Assembly (NCBI GenBank): GCA_019636475.1
Contig: JAHBXN010000007.1
Span: forward strand, 167,564 to 231,563
Reading direction: 5' to 3'
Source: Phycisphaerae bacterium
GTDB lineage: Bacteria; Planctomycetota; Phycisphaerae; UBA1845; UTPLA1
DNA: 64,000 bases
The notes under the pieces were generated by a model. That model had not been told where the DNA came from, searched no databases, and saw only the letters and a program-made list of their open reading frames with translations. Both the position numbers and the translations under genes were made by a program. Below, in pieces: positions 10,295 through 19,838 of the stretch (the stretch's first letter is position 1; the number at the start of each line of letters is the position of its first letter).

Positions 10295-10533
10295 TTTTCT
10301 GACTCCCTGCGAACTCGGCGAGCAATTGCGATCGACCGCGGTGACACGACCTGTCGTCGCAGCATCCTCATCGGCCTCGTGCAACAGGTAACTTTAGATT
10401 CCTCGAGCCTTGTTTGGACAAGCGGTTTGCAAGCGACGATCCAAGGCCGTTTCAGCCAGACGCGCAACGGATTCGGGCGTCTTCTGCGCGACGGACCTGC
10501 GAATCAAAGGAAGTTCGTATAAGATCGTCCCCG

Positions 10534-11268
10534 ATGAGCGAGGACACTTTACAACCTGAACGATCGCCGGACATGCGCCAAGCGCTCGACGGTAAAGCAG
10601 CTGTCACGCATGCCGTCAAAGACCGCGCCAAGCATCAGTTCGATTCATGGGCACGCAATTACGATCGGTCGATCGTGCGACATTTGCTATTCGATCCCTC
10701 TTATCGGATGTTCATGGAGGAGTTGCATCGCTGGCGGCGGGATTCTTCGGAGCCCTTCGATCTGCTCGATCTTGGGTGCGGAACCGGCACATGGACCGCC
10801 ATGGTCGCTGGAAGTCCCCTGCCATCACGAACTGTCGTCGGCCTCGATTACTCGCTTCCAATGGCGCGGATAGCACACCAGAAGGCCGAGGAAATCGGTG
10901 CAGGAGCCCCGTCATTCATCAATGGCGATTCAGAGCATCTGCCGTTTGCGGATCATTCGTTCGACGTCGTGACATGCAGCAATTCGTTCCACCACTATCC
11001 GCATCAGCAGGCGGCGATTCGCGAGATGCATCGCGTGCTGCGTCCGGGTGGCCGGCTGATGCTTATCGACGGCTTCCGTGACAATGTGATCGGCTGGTTC
11101 GTTTTTGACGTGATCATCACGAAGATGGAAAGTACGCCGGATGCACGCGTATTCCATGCACCCTGGTCACTGATGCGAAAGTACTTCCTCGATGCCGGCT
11201 TCCGCGACATTCGACAAAAGAAGGTGAACATCTGGACGCCGATTTTTATCACAATCGGTGAGGCGTGA
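10534..11268 (+). CDS. Class I SAM-dependent methyltransferase
   Basis: This 244-residue protein has the Rossmann-like fold of class I methyltransferases (Methyltransf_11 type). Motif I is LLDLGCGTGTW, an acidic residue follows in VVGLDYS, the post-I region reads INGDSEHLPFADHSFDVVTCSNSFHHYPH, and RVLRPGGRLMLID closes the core. This set is typical of UbiE/COQ5-like and related small-molecule methyltransferases. The substrate is unknown. The ATG chosen lies 40 codons inside the longest frame, since the upstream part reads as non-coding; the ribosome site is weak. Confidence 0.85.
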   Translation: MSEDTLQPERSPDMRQALDGKAAVTHAVKDRAKHQFDSWARNYDRSIVRHLLFDPSYRMFMEELHRWRRDSSEPFDLLDLGCGTGTWTAMVAGSPLPSRTVVGLDYSLPMARIAHQKAEEIGAGAPSFINGDSEHLPFADHSFDVVTCSNSFHHYPHQQAAIREMHRVLRPGGRLMLIDGFRDNVIGWFVFDVIITKMESTPDARVFHAPWSLMRKYFLDAGFRDIRQKKVNIWTPIFITIGEA

Positions 11269-11373
11269 TTCAGGCTTTCGACTGATTCCAACAAGCGAGG
11301 CGATTACGACATCGCTCCCGGTGCGCGCATTCCCGGATATCCGACTTCTTCGGATCCGACGACATGCGCGGCT

Positions 11374-12243
11374 TCAAAAGCCACGCTGGGTTCCCGGCTC
11401 CGGCCAGATGTCGTAGTTTTCGTCAGATGTGTATCGCGAATCGATAAACCGGTACTCGGCGTGTCCGTCGAGCATCGCCATGGAATAGCGCGAGAACTTC
11501 CGGTGCCAGCCTTTGCCGAGCGATTGCAAACAGCTTGTACCAAATTGCCCGTTTCGGGGTCGCGCGTCCAGCATGTAAGAGTTCATCGCGTTTTCCATGA
11601 AGAGGACAAACTTGGCGGCGCTGCCGCCGACTTTCCGCGAGAGCATCGACTTGCCTGCCCGGGTCATAAGTCCGATGTCCGCATAGTACTGATTCTGGCC
11701 GAGCCAAGGCGGGCCCTCCATCCAGTACCAGTTCAATGCGTAGCTCATGCCGTTGATCTGGAAGGAGGAGTAATTGACATCCAGCGCCGGCGGATCGCAC
11801 GGATTCTGCACATTCGGCGTGCTGTAGTTCTTGTCGGACGGACAGTTGTAGGATGCGATCGGGCCTCGCGCGACGCATGGTGCGATATACTTGTTGAACG
11901 GGCGAGACTCAGTCGGAATCACCGCCATATCGGTATTGAGACCGTACTCCGGATGCGGCGTCGATGTTTGGTAGCCGCCGAAGACATGCTCCGAAATGAG
12001 GTTTACGGTGCCCCACTGCGTGTTAAATCCGAAGTGCCAGACTTGAACGTACTCCCCGGCATCGTCCATGTACATCTGGCCGGTCGCGCCGAGCGTCTTC
12101 AGATTCGCGAGGCATTTGCCAACGTTGGCTGCTTCCTTGGCCGCGCTCAGCGATGGAAGCAGAATCGCTACCAGCAATGCGATTATCGCAATAACGACAA
12201 GCAACTCGAGCAACGTGAACGCACGATCTGCGAAACGGAGCAT
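11374..12243 (-). CDS. Prepilin-type N-terminal cleavage/methylation protein (planctomycete pseudopilin-like)
   Basis: The 289-residue protein starts with a short charged leader and then FTLLELLVVIAIIALLVAILL, the classic type IV prepilin hydrophobic helix with Glu at position +5. The residue before Phe is Ala, not the usual Gly, at the prepilin peptidase site. The C-terminus carries an H-x11-DG element (WHRKFSRYSMAMLDGHAEYRFID), like the H...DG proteins greatly expanded in Planctomycetota. It is probably processed by a prepilin peptidase (not in this window) and held at the inner membrane or surface. It converges with the methyltransferase gene. The role could be a minor pseudopilin or a surface protein. 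Confidence 0.85.
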   Translation of the reverse strand: MLRFADRAFTLLELLVVIAIIALLVAILLPSLSAAKEAANVGKCLANLKTLGATGQMYMDDAGEYVQVWHFGFNTQWGTVNLISEHVFGGYQTSTPHPEYGLNTDMAVIPTESRPFNKYIAPCVARGPIASYNCPSDKNYSTPNVQNPCDPPALDVNYSSFQINGMSYALNWYWMEGPPWLGQNQYYADIGLMTRAGKSMLSRKVGGSAAKFVLFMENAMNSYMLDARPRNGQFGTSCLQSLGKGWHRKFSRYSMAMLDGHAEYRFIDSRYTSDENYDIWPEPGTQRGF

Positions 12244-12318
12244 TGGACCGTCCCTATCGCATTGGCGGTGACCGGCTCTCAAAGAGGATTATATCAGGCA
12301 GCACGAGCGTGATACGAG

Positions 12319-12813
12319 CTACTTTGCGGAGGAGTTCGAGGGCTGTGCCGATGCGCCGGCCCCGCTGCCGGAGAGATTGGACGATCGGGCGAGCGACTTC
12401 GCCTCACGCAACCAATCCAGAAACTGGGGCACGGACGGAACAGGATTGACGTACAAGCCCTGTCCGATCTTGTTTCCTTCAGCGTCGGTTACGACACATA
12501 CCTGCGGTTTCTGAACGCCATAGATCTTGCGGTATGGATCGCTCCATGCGAACTCAAGCTCGATGTTGACGGTATCAAGCAGCTCTTTTTTCACCTGCGC
12601 ATTTTCGAGGACCTGGATTTTCATGTTGCGGTGCTGCGTGGAGTCCCACTCCTTGAAGTAGAACACCATCGGCTTCTTATCCCTTTCAGCCAGTTTCACG
12701 CCGTACGATGGATCAAGATACCAGACCGGTGTATTGCATCCGATCGCCCCGACCAGCAGAACGCCGGCAAGAAATGCCGCAAGCGCTTCTGAAGAACGGC
12801 GAATCTGAATCAT
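12319..12813 (-). CDS. Putative lipoprotein with thioredoxin-like fold
   Basis: The sequence has a lipoprotein signal: hydrophobic LAAFLAGVLLVGAIGC with Cys as the acylation site. After this comes a domain of about 140 residues resembling a thioredoxin-like fold without the CxxC motif (KPMVFYFKEWDSTQHRNMK, then a cis-Pro-like VQKPQVCVVTDAEGN). The C-terminus is Ser/Gly/Ala-rich. The ATG at 12813 gives the best lipoprotein leader; longer in-frame starts at 12840 and 12861 are possible and none has a strong ribosome site. Function unknown. Confidence 0.7.
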   Translation of the reverse strand: MIQIRRSSEALAAFLAGVLLVGAIGCNTPVWYLDPSYGVKLAERDKKPMVFYFKEWDSTQHRNMKIQVLENAQVKKELLDTVNIELEFAWSDPYRKIYGVQKPQVCVVTDAEGNKIGQGLYVNPVPSVPQFLDWLREAKSLARSSNLSGSGAGASAQPSNSSAK

Positions 12814-12938
12814 ACATGAGAACACGCGCGAAACGTGCATGGACAGACTTTGACGATACAAGCCAGCGACTCCTACCCGGAATTTACTGCCGGAGCGAAA
12901 CCAACACTGTTCCCAGAAACCTCAAATTCACTTCGGCA

Positions 12939-15755
12939 TCACTTTGTCGGATTCGGACGAGTGCCTCGTCCTCGACCGCGTCCGCCGCGCCGTCGACCAC
13001 CGCGATTCGAAAATCGATTGCCGCCCCGATTCGAATCGTGGTTCGGATGAATCGCGTTGATACCGACCTCGCGTCCGCGCAGATCGGTACAAGCGAGTTC
13101 AACCTGATCGACACCGAATGTCTCGACACCATGAATCTGGATCGTCTGATTCTTCGCACGCTCCAGGTCGGTCAGTTGGTGTCGTTTGCGGTTGAGAAGG
13201 TCATTTGCGACCGCGGTCGAGAGGCGCACGTCGATCCGAGCAATGCCCTCCCGGTTGCTGGCCAGACGGATCTGGCGCATCACATCCAGCGCGACGGACT
13301 CAGACGACTTAACCCGTCCGCTGCCGGCGCACCTCGGACATTCGCGGAAGACGCTCTTCAGCAATGAAGGCCGCTGCCGCTGTCGCGTCATCTCCAGCAG
13401 TCCAAAGCGGGAGATTCGAAGAATTTTCGCCCGCTCCTTGTGCTTTCGAAGGGCGTCCGCCAGTCGCTTCTCAATGCTGCGGCGGTGGCGTTCCAAACCC
13501 ATGTCAATCAGATCGCAGACGATCAATCCGCCCAGATCACGCAGACGCAGTTGTCGCGCGATTTCATCCACGGCCTCCAGGTTCACTCGGTAGGCCGTTT
13601 CCTCGGCATTTTCAGGCACGCGAAACCGGCCGGAGTTGACGTCGATCGCGACCATCGCCTCGGTCTGTTCAATGATGAGCGATCCACCCGACGGCAGCGG
13701 CACCGTTTTGGAATTCAGACGCTCAATTTCAGCTTCGATTCCGTGATGATGGAAAATCGGTTCGTCGCCCTGGTAAACCTCAACCCCGTCGCTCGTCCTC
13801 GGACTGGCAATCGCAAGAAACTCCCGAATGCGGTCGGCGACGTCGGAACTATCCACGACGATCCTGCGCAGGCTGGAATCATAAACATCGCGAATCGTAC
13901 GAATCACAAGGTCGGATTCCTTGTAGAGTTCGGCCGGCGCGGGATCCGTCTTGATCCGTCGTTCGACTTGTCGCCAAAGCCGCACAAGGAAGTTCAGATC
14001 GCGCTGGAGGTCCCGGCGCGTGCGATCCACGCCGGCGGTTCGGACAATGAATCCGATCCCCTCGGGCAGCGTGAGTCCGTCGAGCAGGGCGCGGATCCGG
14101 CGTCGCGTATTCTCATCCTCAATCTTTCGGGAAACGCCCAGTTGGTCCATTCCCGGCATCATGACCAGGAACCTGCCCGGCAGGGAAATGTAGCTCGTGA
14201 GCGTCGGCCCCTTCGTGCCAATTCCTTCCTTGATGACCTGAACGATGACTTCCTGGCCGCGCTTCAGGCAACTCTGGATCGGCGGGCGCTGTCGTCGCGG
14301 CGTTTTTTTGCCGACTTGTTCGGATGAGTCGGAAGTCCCGTCGGGAAAGTACTGCGGGTGCAGATCGCTGATGTGCAGGAAACCGTGCGCCGGCAAACCA
14401 AAATCAACAAAGGCAGCCTGAATCGAAGGCTCGACATTTGTCACGCGGCCCTTGTAGATGTTGCCGACATTGGACGACGCCGAGGTCCGCTCAATGAACA
14501 ACTCATCCAATCGGTTGTCGCGGAGCACGGCGATCCGGCATTCCTCGGACTCCGAGACATTGATCAACATCTCGCGAACTTCGACGGCAGCGTCGACGGC
14601 CTCCTCTTGCGCGCGATGCGCTTCGTCCGCAAGTTCGTCGTCCGGGGACTCAAGGTCCACCCCTGCGTCAGCGGGCCATTCTTCGTCCGCCGAAATTCGG
14701 CGGCGAGTGCCTCGGATCGCCCGTTCATCCTCTTCAACCGGTTCGGATTCGTCGTCGCCCACGATCGGCGCCGAGGCCGGAGCCTCTGCGGACTCGCCCC
14801 GTCCGCGACCGCGGCCGCGACGACCTCGACGGCGTCTGCGACGTTGCGAAATATCGCCTTCAGTCGTTGATTCCCCGCCGACCGGCATCGCAGGCCCAGG
14901 ATCGGACTGCTCGATGATCAGTGGAGAATCGTCGACCGGCAGAATAAGCACTTCAGATTCGTCGTCCTCGACGGCCTCGGCATCCGCCAAGGTGTGCTTC
15001 GATTCAACGATCACGACTTCTTCATGGGTTGATTCGCCGGCGCCCTCTGTTCCGACTGGCCCGGGAACTCCCTGCACATCGCCTGACACACCCTGGCGAT
15101 TCAGCGCGGCAATCACTTCGGCCTCTTCGGCCAACCGCTGCGTTCGGGACTTTCGGCCACGGCCCCGTTTCGGACCCTCGGCCGTGCGCCTGCCGCCCGG
15201 CATACCGGCCTCGCTGACTGCCTCCGAACGCTTTTCAGCGACAGGCGCGGAAGGCGGAGCAACGACGGGCGGCCGCGAAACGTGCGACGGCGCAGTTTGG
15301 CGCGCCGGTTCCGGCGCGCGATTGGTAACAGGCGAGGAAACGCTTCGTCGCTCTGACTGCGGCGGCGACATTTCCTTCACGGAAATTGGAACGACTGGTA
15401 CCGGTTCCTCGTCGTCGAAAATGCCTGCGCCAAACGATGTACGAGGCGCCTGCCGTGAGACGACTCCGTTCGACGAGGTTGACCGCGACGATTGTGCCGT
15501 CGAAGTCTGGGCCGGCACGGGGCTTTCTGCGACAGCCGGCGGCGCTGCGACAGCGGTGCTGGAAGCCGCAGTCTCGGCACTTTCGGGGGCGGGATCTTCA
15601 TCGCGGCCGCGGCGCGCAGACTTCGCCGGCGGTCGCGCGGCGGGCTTGCGTGGCGTGCGAGTTTTCTTCTTGATGGGTGCGATCTTGGATTCGTTCGCGG
15701 CAGCAGCAGGTTCGACCTTCTTCCTGGCCGAACTGCGCTTCGTTGTCTTGGACAC
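12939..15755 (-). CDS. rne: Ribonuclease E/G family endoribonuclease with long disordered N-terminal extension
   Basis: This 938-residue protein is a single-strand-specific endoribonuclease for RNA decay and rRNA/tRNA processing. The catalytic unit lies at residues ~395-900: an S1 domain (from ~430, GNIYKGRVTNVEPSIQAAFV), the DNase I-like domain with the two metal-binding aspartates Asp705 (AIDVNSGR) and Asp748 (LIVCDLIDM), and the zinc-link Cys806/Cys809 (CPRCAGSG). Unusually, the ~395-residue disordered region precedes the catalytic domain, with basic tracts at ~195-207 and ~305-320 between acidic stretches, and the last 30 residues are RGG-rich. The GTG start has AAGAGG six bases upstream. 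It follows the DUF2344 gene by 70 bases. Confidence 0.93.
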   Translation of the reverse strand: MSKTTKRSSARKKVEPAAAANESKIAPIKKKTRTPRKPAARPPAKSARRGRDEDPAPESAETAASSTAVAAPPAVAESPVPAQTSTAQSSRSTSSNGVVSRQAPRTSFGAGIFDDEEPVPVVPISVKEMSPPQSERRSVSSPVTNRAPEPARQTAPSHVSRPPVVAPPSAPVAEKRSEAVSEAGMPGGRRTAEGPKRGRGRKSRTQRLAEEAEVIAALNRQGVSGDVQGVPGPVGTEGAGESTHEEVVIVESKHTLADAEAVEDDESEVLILPVDDSPLIIEQSDPGPAMPVGGESTTEGDISQRRRRRRGRRGRGRGRGESAEAPASAPIVGDDESEPVEEDERAIRGTRRRISADEEWPADAGVDLESPDDELADEAHRAQEEAVDAAVEVREMLINVSESEECRIAVLRDNRLDELFIERTSASSNVGNIYKGRVTNVEPSIQAAFVDFGLPAHGFLHISDLHPQYFPDGTSDSSEQVGKKTPRRQRPPIQSCLKRGQEVIVQVIKEGIGTKGPTLTSYISLPGRFLVMMPGMDQLGVSRKIEDENTRRRIRALLDGLTLPEGIGFIVRTAGVDRTRRDLQRDLNFLVRLWRQVERRIKTDPAPAELYKESDLVIRTIRDVYDSSLRRIVVDSSDVADRIREFLAIASPRTSDGVEVYQGDEPIFHHHGIEAEIERLNSKTVPLPSGGSLIIEQTEAMVAIDVNSGRFRVPENAEETAYRVNLEAVDEIARQLRLRDLGGLIVCDLIDMGLERHRRSIEKRLADALRKHKERAKILRISRFGLLEMTRQRQRPSLLKSVFRECPRCAGSGRVKSSESVALDVMRQIRLASNREGIARIDVRLSTAVANDLLNRKRHQLTDLERAKNQTIQIHGVETFGVDQVELACTDLRGREVGINAIHPNHDSNRGGNRFSNRGGRRRGGRGRGRGTRPNPTK

Positions 15756-15825
15756 TCAATACCTCTTCGATGCTTGCGGGCGAGAATGGCGGGAGAGGAT
15801 TCAAATCATCAGGGCAAACGGAGGC

Positions 15826-16458
15826 TCAATCGCGAAACGCGGCCCTTGAGCGTACGGCCCGATGCGTCCATTCAGGTGCGGGCAGGCCGACGGCCTCCAA
15901 CACTTCGCCCACTCGGGCTGTTCCGTCAATGGACACGGTTTGCGACCAGACCAACCGATTTCCGTCAACCCGGACATCGATCAAGAACGCCCGGATGTCG
16001 ACGTGTTTTGTGCATCGGCCTTCCGGATCGCGTCGCTCGACGCGATGCGTTTGGCTGGTCAACAATTCCGCGGCTCGCGCCTGCACGCTTTCGACGGATG
16101 CGCCGCTGAGATCGACGGTATATTCGACCTCGCGCGGCAACCGCCGATCTTGTGCATGCAGGGCTTCAACCTGATGAATCTGAATCCCTTCGGGTAGCTG
16201 CGCTGCCAGACGTGCGGATACGGCGTCAATTTCCAATGGGGACGCAAGTTCGATCGTCATCAATTCGTCGTGCGACTCGACCCCCACGGGCCGCGGCATC
16301 GCGATGCTTATTCGAGGACGAGGGTTGAACCCTTCGGAATATCGCACCGGGATGTCGGCGCGGGCGAAGGCCCGCTGAAACAGTCGCAACGTGTCCTGAT
16401 GAGAGAGAAATCTCAGGTCGCCGCGGATCGCGTATCGTATCGCCAGCCTCTGGCGCAA
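15826..16458 (-). CDS. TIGR03936/DUF2344 radical SAM-linked protein
   Basis: This 210-residue protein begins RLAIRYAIRGDLRFLSHQD and continues YSEGFNPRPRISIAMPRPVGVES, the hallmark of the TIGR03936 (DUF2344) family. Family members are found as the C-terminal part of, or next to, a B12-binding-domain radical SAM protein, and very often directly upstream of RNase E/G, as here. No radical SAM partner is adjacent in this window. The start codon is probably TTG at 16458, with GGGA somewhat far upstream. A link with RNA processing is an inference from the conserved neighbourhood only. Confidence 0.82.
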   Translation of the reverse strand: MRQRLAIRYAIRGDLRFLSHQDTLRLFQRAFARADIPVRYSEGFNPRPRISIAMPRPVGVESHDELMTIELASPLEIDAVSARLAAQLPEGIQIHQVEALHAQDRRLPREVEYTVDLSGASVESVQARAAELLTSQTHRVERRDPEGRCTKHVDIRAFLIDVRVDGNRLVWSQTVSIDGTARVGEVLEAVGLPAPEWTHRAVRSRAAFRD

Positions 16459-16646
16459 CCGTGAAGCAATCCCTTCTTGCCTTACTTTCAGTCCCGAATT
16501 CGCCGGAATCGCCTACACAAGCGTTCGGATCGGGACATTGACTCGGCACCCGTCAACAAATAGACGAGTGGCGAAAACACACGCAGGCCGCGTAGCCATT
16601 CCGCCACGCACGCGTGCGCTTTCGCGACTCGCCCGGATGCGACACG

Positions 16647-18386
16647 TCAAATATCGCCCCAGACCCGTCGGGTCTCGTCACGAAGGTAGTTTAGCACCTC
16701 TCGCTCGGTTTCAAAGGTCATCACCCGGCGACGGACCCGAATTGCATCGGACAGCGTCACGCTTCGGATGATCTTCTTTACGCGAGGAATGTTTCCGGCG
16801 GCCATTGAAAACGTTCTTAACCCCATGCCTAGCAATAGGATAGTAAACAACGGATCGCCCGCCATCTCCCCACAAAGACTGACCTGGGTTCCCGCCCGGT
16901 CCGCATCGCGAACGACTCTTCGAACCAGCCGCAGCACCGACGGATCGGCCGGTGTGTATAGCTGTGCCACTCGCTCATTGCCGCGATCGACCGCCAAAGT
17001 GTACTGAATGAGATCGTTGGTGCCGATGCTCATGAAATCACATTCGCGGGCAAGCTCTCTCGCGCAGATCGCGGCTGCGGGCGTCTCTACCATGACGCCA
17101 ACCGGAATGTTGCTGCGATACTCATAACCCTCTTCCTCAAGCTCCTCAGTCACGAGACTGAGCACGAACTTCGCCTGGCGCAATTCCATGATTCGGGAAA
17201 TCAGCGGGAACATGACGCGGACATCGCCATATGCGCTGGCTCGCACGATCGCCCGTAACTGTGCCCGGAACATCGACAGATTCTGCAACGAATAGCGAAT
17301 CGATCGAAGGCCGAGAAATGGATTCTTCTCGAGTTCCCAGCCACCGGCGCGATGACACTTGTCACCGCCGAGGTCCATTGTCCGGATCACAAGCGGGCGA
17401 TTGCCGAGACTCTCCACCGCGGCACGATACGCCTCGTACTGCTCCTCCTCCGAGGGCAACTGATTCTCGTCCATGAAGAGAAACTCGGTGCGGTAAAGCC
17501 CGATCCCGGTCGCGCCATTCCTGATGCAGTCTTCAATCTCAAGCGGGAATTCAATGTTACCAAGCAGTTCGACCTGTATTCCGTCCTTCGTTTCAGCTCG
17601 AAGATCCCGGAGTTCCCCGAGCGTGGCGCGCACCTCGTTCAGATGGATTGCTTCGGCGGCATAGCCTTCACGCTGTGCCGTATCGGGATTGATGACGACA
17701 ACGCCATGCAGACCGTCCACCACGACTGTATCGCCGCTCGAGACGTGCGCCGTGATGTCTTCGAGACCGACTACCGCAGGAATTCCGAGACCGGCTGCTA
17801 TGATGGCGGTGTGCGATGTCGTGCCGCCCGCATCAGTTGCGAATCCGAGTAGGCGCTTCGACCGCTCCAACTCGACCAGTTGGGACGGAGTGAGATCATG
17901 AGCGATGATGACGACCGGTTCTTCCAGCGACTGGATATCCTGGCGTGTTTCGCCGCCGACGTGAAAAAGCAGTCGCCGTTCAATGTCCTGGACATCCTTG
18001 GCCCGCTCTTGCAGGAAGGGACTGCCCATTTCCTGAAAGCGCCGACGATATCGCCGCATGAAAATGCTGATGGCGTAAGGCGCGCTGTATTGCTTCGACT
18101 CGATCAGGAGGGAAATTTCCCGCCGGGGTTTCGGGTCGGCCAGCCAGCGTTCGTGAAATCCGAAGATATCCGCGAGTTCGTTGCCGGCACGCTCCGCGAA
18201 CCGCGTCCGTTCGGCCGAGACCTCTACGCGGGCGGCTTCAAACGCGCGATCGACGAGCGCGATTTCACTTTGGATGGCATCGGGTGGGACAATGCGCTTC
18301 GGAACGCGCGACTCTTCCGTATCCAGAACGAGTGCATCACCGATTACCACCCCCGAGGAAACGCCGATTCCCCGTTTCAGCGGCAT
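16647..18386 (-). CDS. ptsI: Phosphoenolpyruvate-protein phosphotransferase (PTS enzyme I)
   Basis: Enzyme I takes phosphate from phosphoenolpyruvate and passes it to HPr in the cytoplasm. The 579-residue length is normal. His192 in GGTTSHTAI is the phosphorylated residue (E. coli His189). The PEP-binding barrel shows GIGLYRTEFLF, GGDKC, SIGTNDLIQYTLAVDR and the active-site Cys in VSLCGEMAGDP. It is the last gene of the block hpf-ptsN-ptsH-ptsI, 52 bases after ptsH. No sugar-specific EIIB or EIIC gene is nearby, which suggests a regulatory chain (to EIIA-Ntr) more than sugar uptake. Confidence 0.96.
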   Translation of the reverse strand: MPLKRGIGVSSGVVIGDALVLDTEESRVPKRIVPPDAIQSEIALVDRAFEAARVEVSAERTRFAERAGNELADIFGFHERWLADPKPRREISLLIESKQYSAPYAISIFMRRYRRRFQEMGSPFLQERAKDVQDIERRLLFHVGGETRQDIQSLEEPVVIIAHDLTPSQLVELERSKRLLGFATDAGGTTSHTAIIAAGLGIPAVVGLEDITAHVSSGDTVVVDGLHGVVVINPDTAQREGYAAEAIHLNEVRATLGELRDLRAETKDGIQVELLGNIEFPLEIEDCIRNGATGIGLYRTEFLFMDENQLPSEEEQYEAYRAAVESLGNRPLVIRTMDLGGDKCHRAGGWELEKNPFLGLRSIRYSLQNLSMFRAQLRAIVRASAYGDVRVMFPLISRIMELRQAKFVLSLVTEELEEEGYEYRSNIPVGVMVETPAAAICARELARECDFMSIGTNDLIQYTLAVDRGNERVAQLYTPADPSVLRLVRRVVRDADRAGTQVSLCGEMAGDPLFTILLLGMGLRTFSMAAGNIPRVKKIIRSVTLSDAIRVRRRVMTFETEREVLNYLRDETRRVWGDI

Positions 18387-18438
18387 CGCACGCTCCGTTC
18401 TCGCTGCGCACCATGCGCCGCCCGAGGGCCCGGGACGG

Positions 18439-18723
18439 TCATTCCTCGCCGAAGCGCGAATCGACCAATCGGGCCAGCGCCTCGACCGCCTCCCCGCAAT
18501 CGTCGCCCTCGGCCACCAGCGTCAGCTTCGTGCCCTTGACGGCCTCGAGCAGCATCATTTCCATTGGACTCTTGCCGTCCACGGCCAACGAGTCTTTCAA
18601 CACCCGGACCGAACTCTGAAAACGCGACGCCGTGTCCACGAACCGCATTGCCGGCCGCGCATGCAAGCCCTGCACGTTCGAGATCACCACCACCCGCTCG
18701 GCTCTTTGCGGATTCTCTTGCAT
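18439..18723 (-). CDS. ptsH: HPr phosphocarrier protein
   Basis: This 94-residue protein is the small phosphocarrier between enzyme I and the EIIA domains. His21 in GLHARPA is the catalytic histidine (His15 in standard numbering). Ser52 in DGKSPMEMM corresponds to regulatory Ser46, so phosphorylation by an HPr kinase is possible; no hprK is in this window. The start at 18723 gives the normal length; a 13-codon longer in-frame start exists. It lies between ptsN and ptsI. Confidence 0.94.
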   Translation of the reverse strand: MQENPQRAERVVVISNVQGLHARPAMRFVDTASRFQSSVRVLKDSLAVDGKSPMEMMLLEAVKGTKLTLVAEGDDCGEAVEALARLVDSRFGEE

Positions 18724-18855
18724 GTCGTTCGTCCATGATCCATCCCGGGTTCGCGTTCGCACGCACGGCCCGCTGCAAACTTACCGATCGGTTCGATCCG
18801 AGCGCCAACCCTGATCCACCGTCACAGGGTGGATCCATCAGTCGGGCGCGCCAGG

Positions 18856-19329
18856 TCAGGCACCGCTCGATTCGTCCGCTTCCTTCAAAAGATCAATGAT
18901 CGCCTCGCGAGTTTCCGCCTGGCGAAGGAATTTTCGAAAATTGTCTCGTTGGAGATGCCGGAAAATATTTTCCATGGCCTGAAGGTGCCCGTCCGGAGAA
19001 TCCGGCGGAGAAAGAAGTAGCACAATAGTATAAACCGGAGCACGATCCAGCGCCGCAAAATCGACACCCGTCGCACTGCGTCCGATCGCCGCCATGATTC
19101 GCGGAACCTTCACGTGCTTGACATGTGGCACCGCGACGCCCTTGCCGAATCCGGTGCTTCCCTGATTCTCACGCTGAATCGCGGCCTTGGCGATGGCGTC
19201 AACGTCGTCCTTGTCCAAGGCGCCGGCCTCAGCAAGTGACTCGACCAACGACCGAATCACGCCGTTTCGGTCGGTGGCCTGCACGTTCGCATTGATGGCG
19301 CCCATTACGACGAAATCGCAGAGCTTCAT
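18856..19329 (-). CDS. ptsN: PTS EIIA domain protein, nitrogen/fructose type
   Basis: This 157-residue PTS_EIIA_2 protein accepts phosphate from HPr on His69, within GVAVPHVKHVKV. It matches free-standing EIIA-Ntr proteins in length and in having no fused EIIB or HPr domain. Such proteins act as regulators, for instance of potassium transport or stress responses. Its position next to hpf is the common arrangement for ptsN. It begins 58 bases after hpf ends and precedes ptsH by 132 bases. Confidence 0.92.
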   Translation of the reverse strand: MKLCDFVVMGAINANVQATDRNGVIRSLVESLAEAGALDKDDVDAIAKAAIQRENQGSTGFGKGVAVPHVKHVKVPRIMAAIGRSATGVDFAALDRAPVYTIVLLLSPPDSPDGHLQAMENIFRHLQRDNFRKFLRQAETREAIIDLLKEADESSGA

Positions 19330-19387
19330 GTATTTCGGCCTTCATTCGCAACCGATGCACGGCGCCTCAGACATGCCTTCCGGGCAG

Positions 19388-19702
19388 TCATTGGCCCAAG
19401 CCTTCCGGGTGCTTTCGATTTCGGAATTTCTCTTTGTGCTTGTTTAGCTGCCGCTCAAGGTCCTTCACCGTCGCATCCAGCGCCGCATACGGATCTTCAT
19501 GATTTTCCTTCGCGACAAAGGTCATATGATGATCCGCCTTGACGATGATTTCACACCGATGCGTCAGCGCTTCCTTGTCGAAAACGATGTCCGCTGACTG
19601 CGCACGGTCATAAAACCGTTCCAAGCGCGACGTCTTTTCGACTGAATAATTCCGGAGTTTCTCGCTCACGTCAAAGTGCCGACCGCTGACCGTGATCTGC
19701 AT
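19388..19702 (-). CDS. hpf: Ribosome hibernation promoting factor, short form
   Basis: The 104-residue protein has the complete HPF/RaiA fold: MQITVSGRHFDVSEKLRNY at the N-terminus, then ALTHRCEIIVKADHH and DPYAALDATVKDLERQLNKHK. This is the short form without the C-terminal dimerisation domain found in long HPF. It binds the 30S decoding centre and silences ribosomes in stationary phase. It is the first gene of the regulatory PTS block and has a consensus-like promoter at 19839-19867, leaving a leader of about 130 bases. Confidence 0.93.
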   Translation of the reverse strand: MQITVSGRHFDVSEKLRNYSVEKTSRLERFYDRAQSADIVFDKEALTHRCEIIVKADHHMTFVAKENHEDPYAALDATVKDLERQLNKHKEKFRNRKHPEGLGQ

Positions 19703-19838
19703 GTAAGTGTCTCAACTCGCCGTCGGCGGATCCGGAGTGGTTCGGTCCGCAGACGAAATCAGTTTGAAGTTCCAAGCACGGCAACTCATAACGCACGACA
19801 GCGCAGATACTTGCGCAATCCTACGACTGCCTCCCGAA

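Noticed and set aside
14458..15849. Long plus-strand frame (463 codons) opposite the RNase E/G gene
   Set aside because: It is antisense to the disordered part of the RNase gene; the Ser/Ala/Gly-rich translation is the mirror of a GC-rich coding strand.
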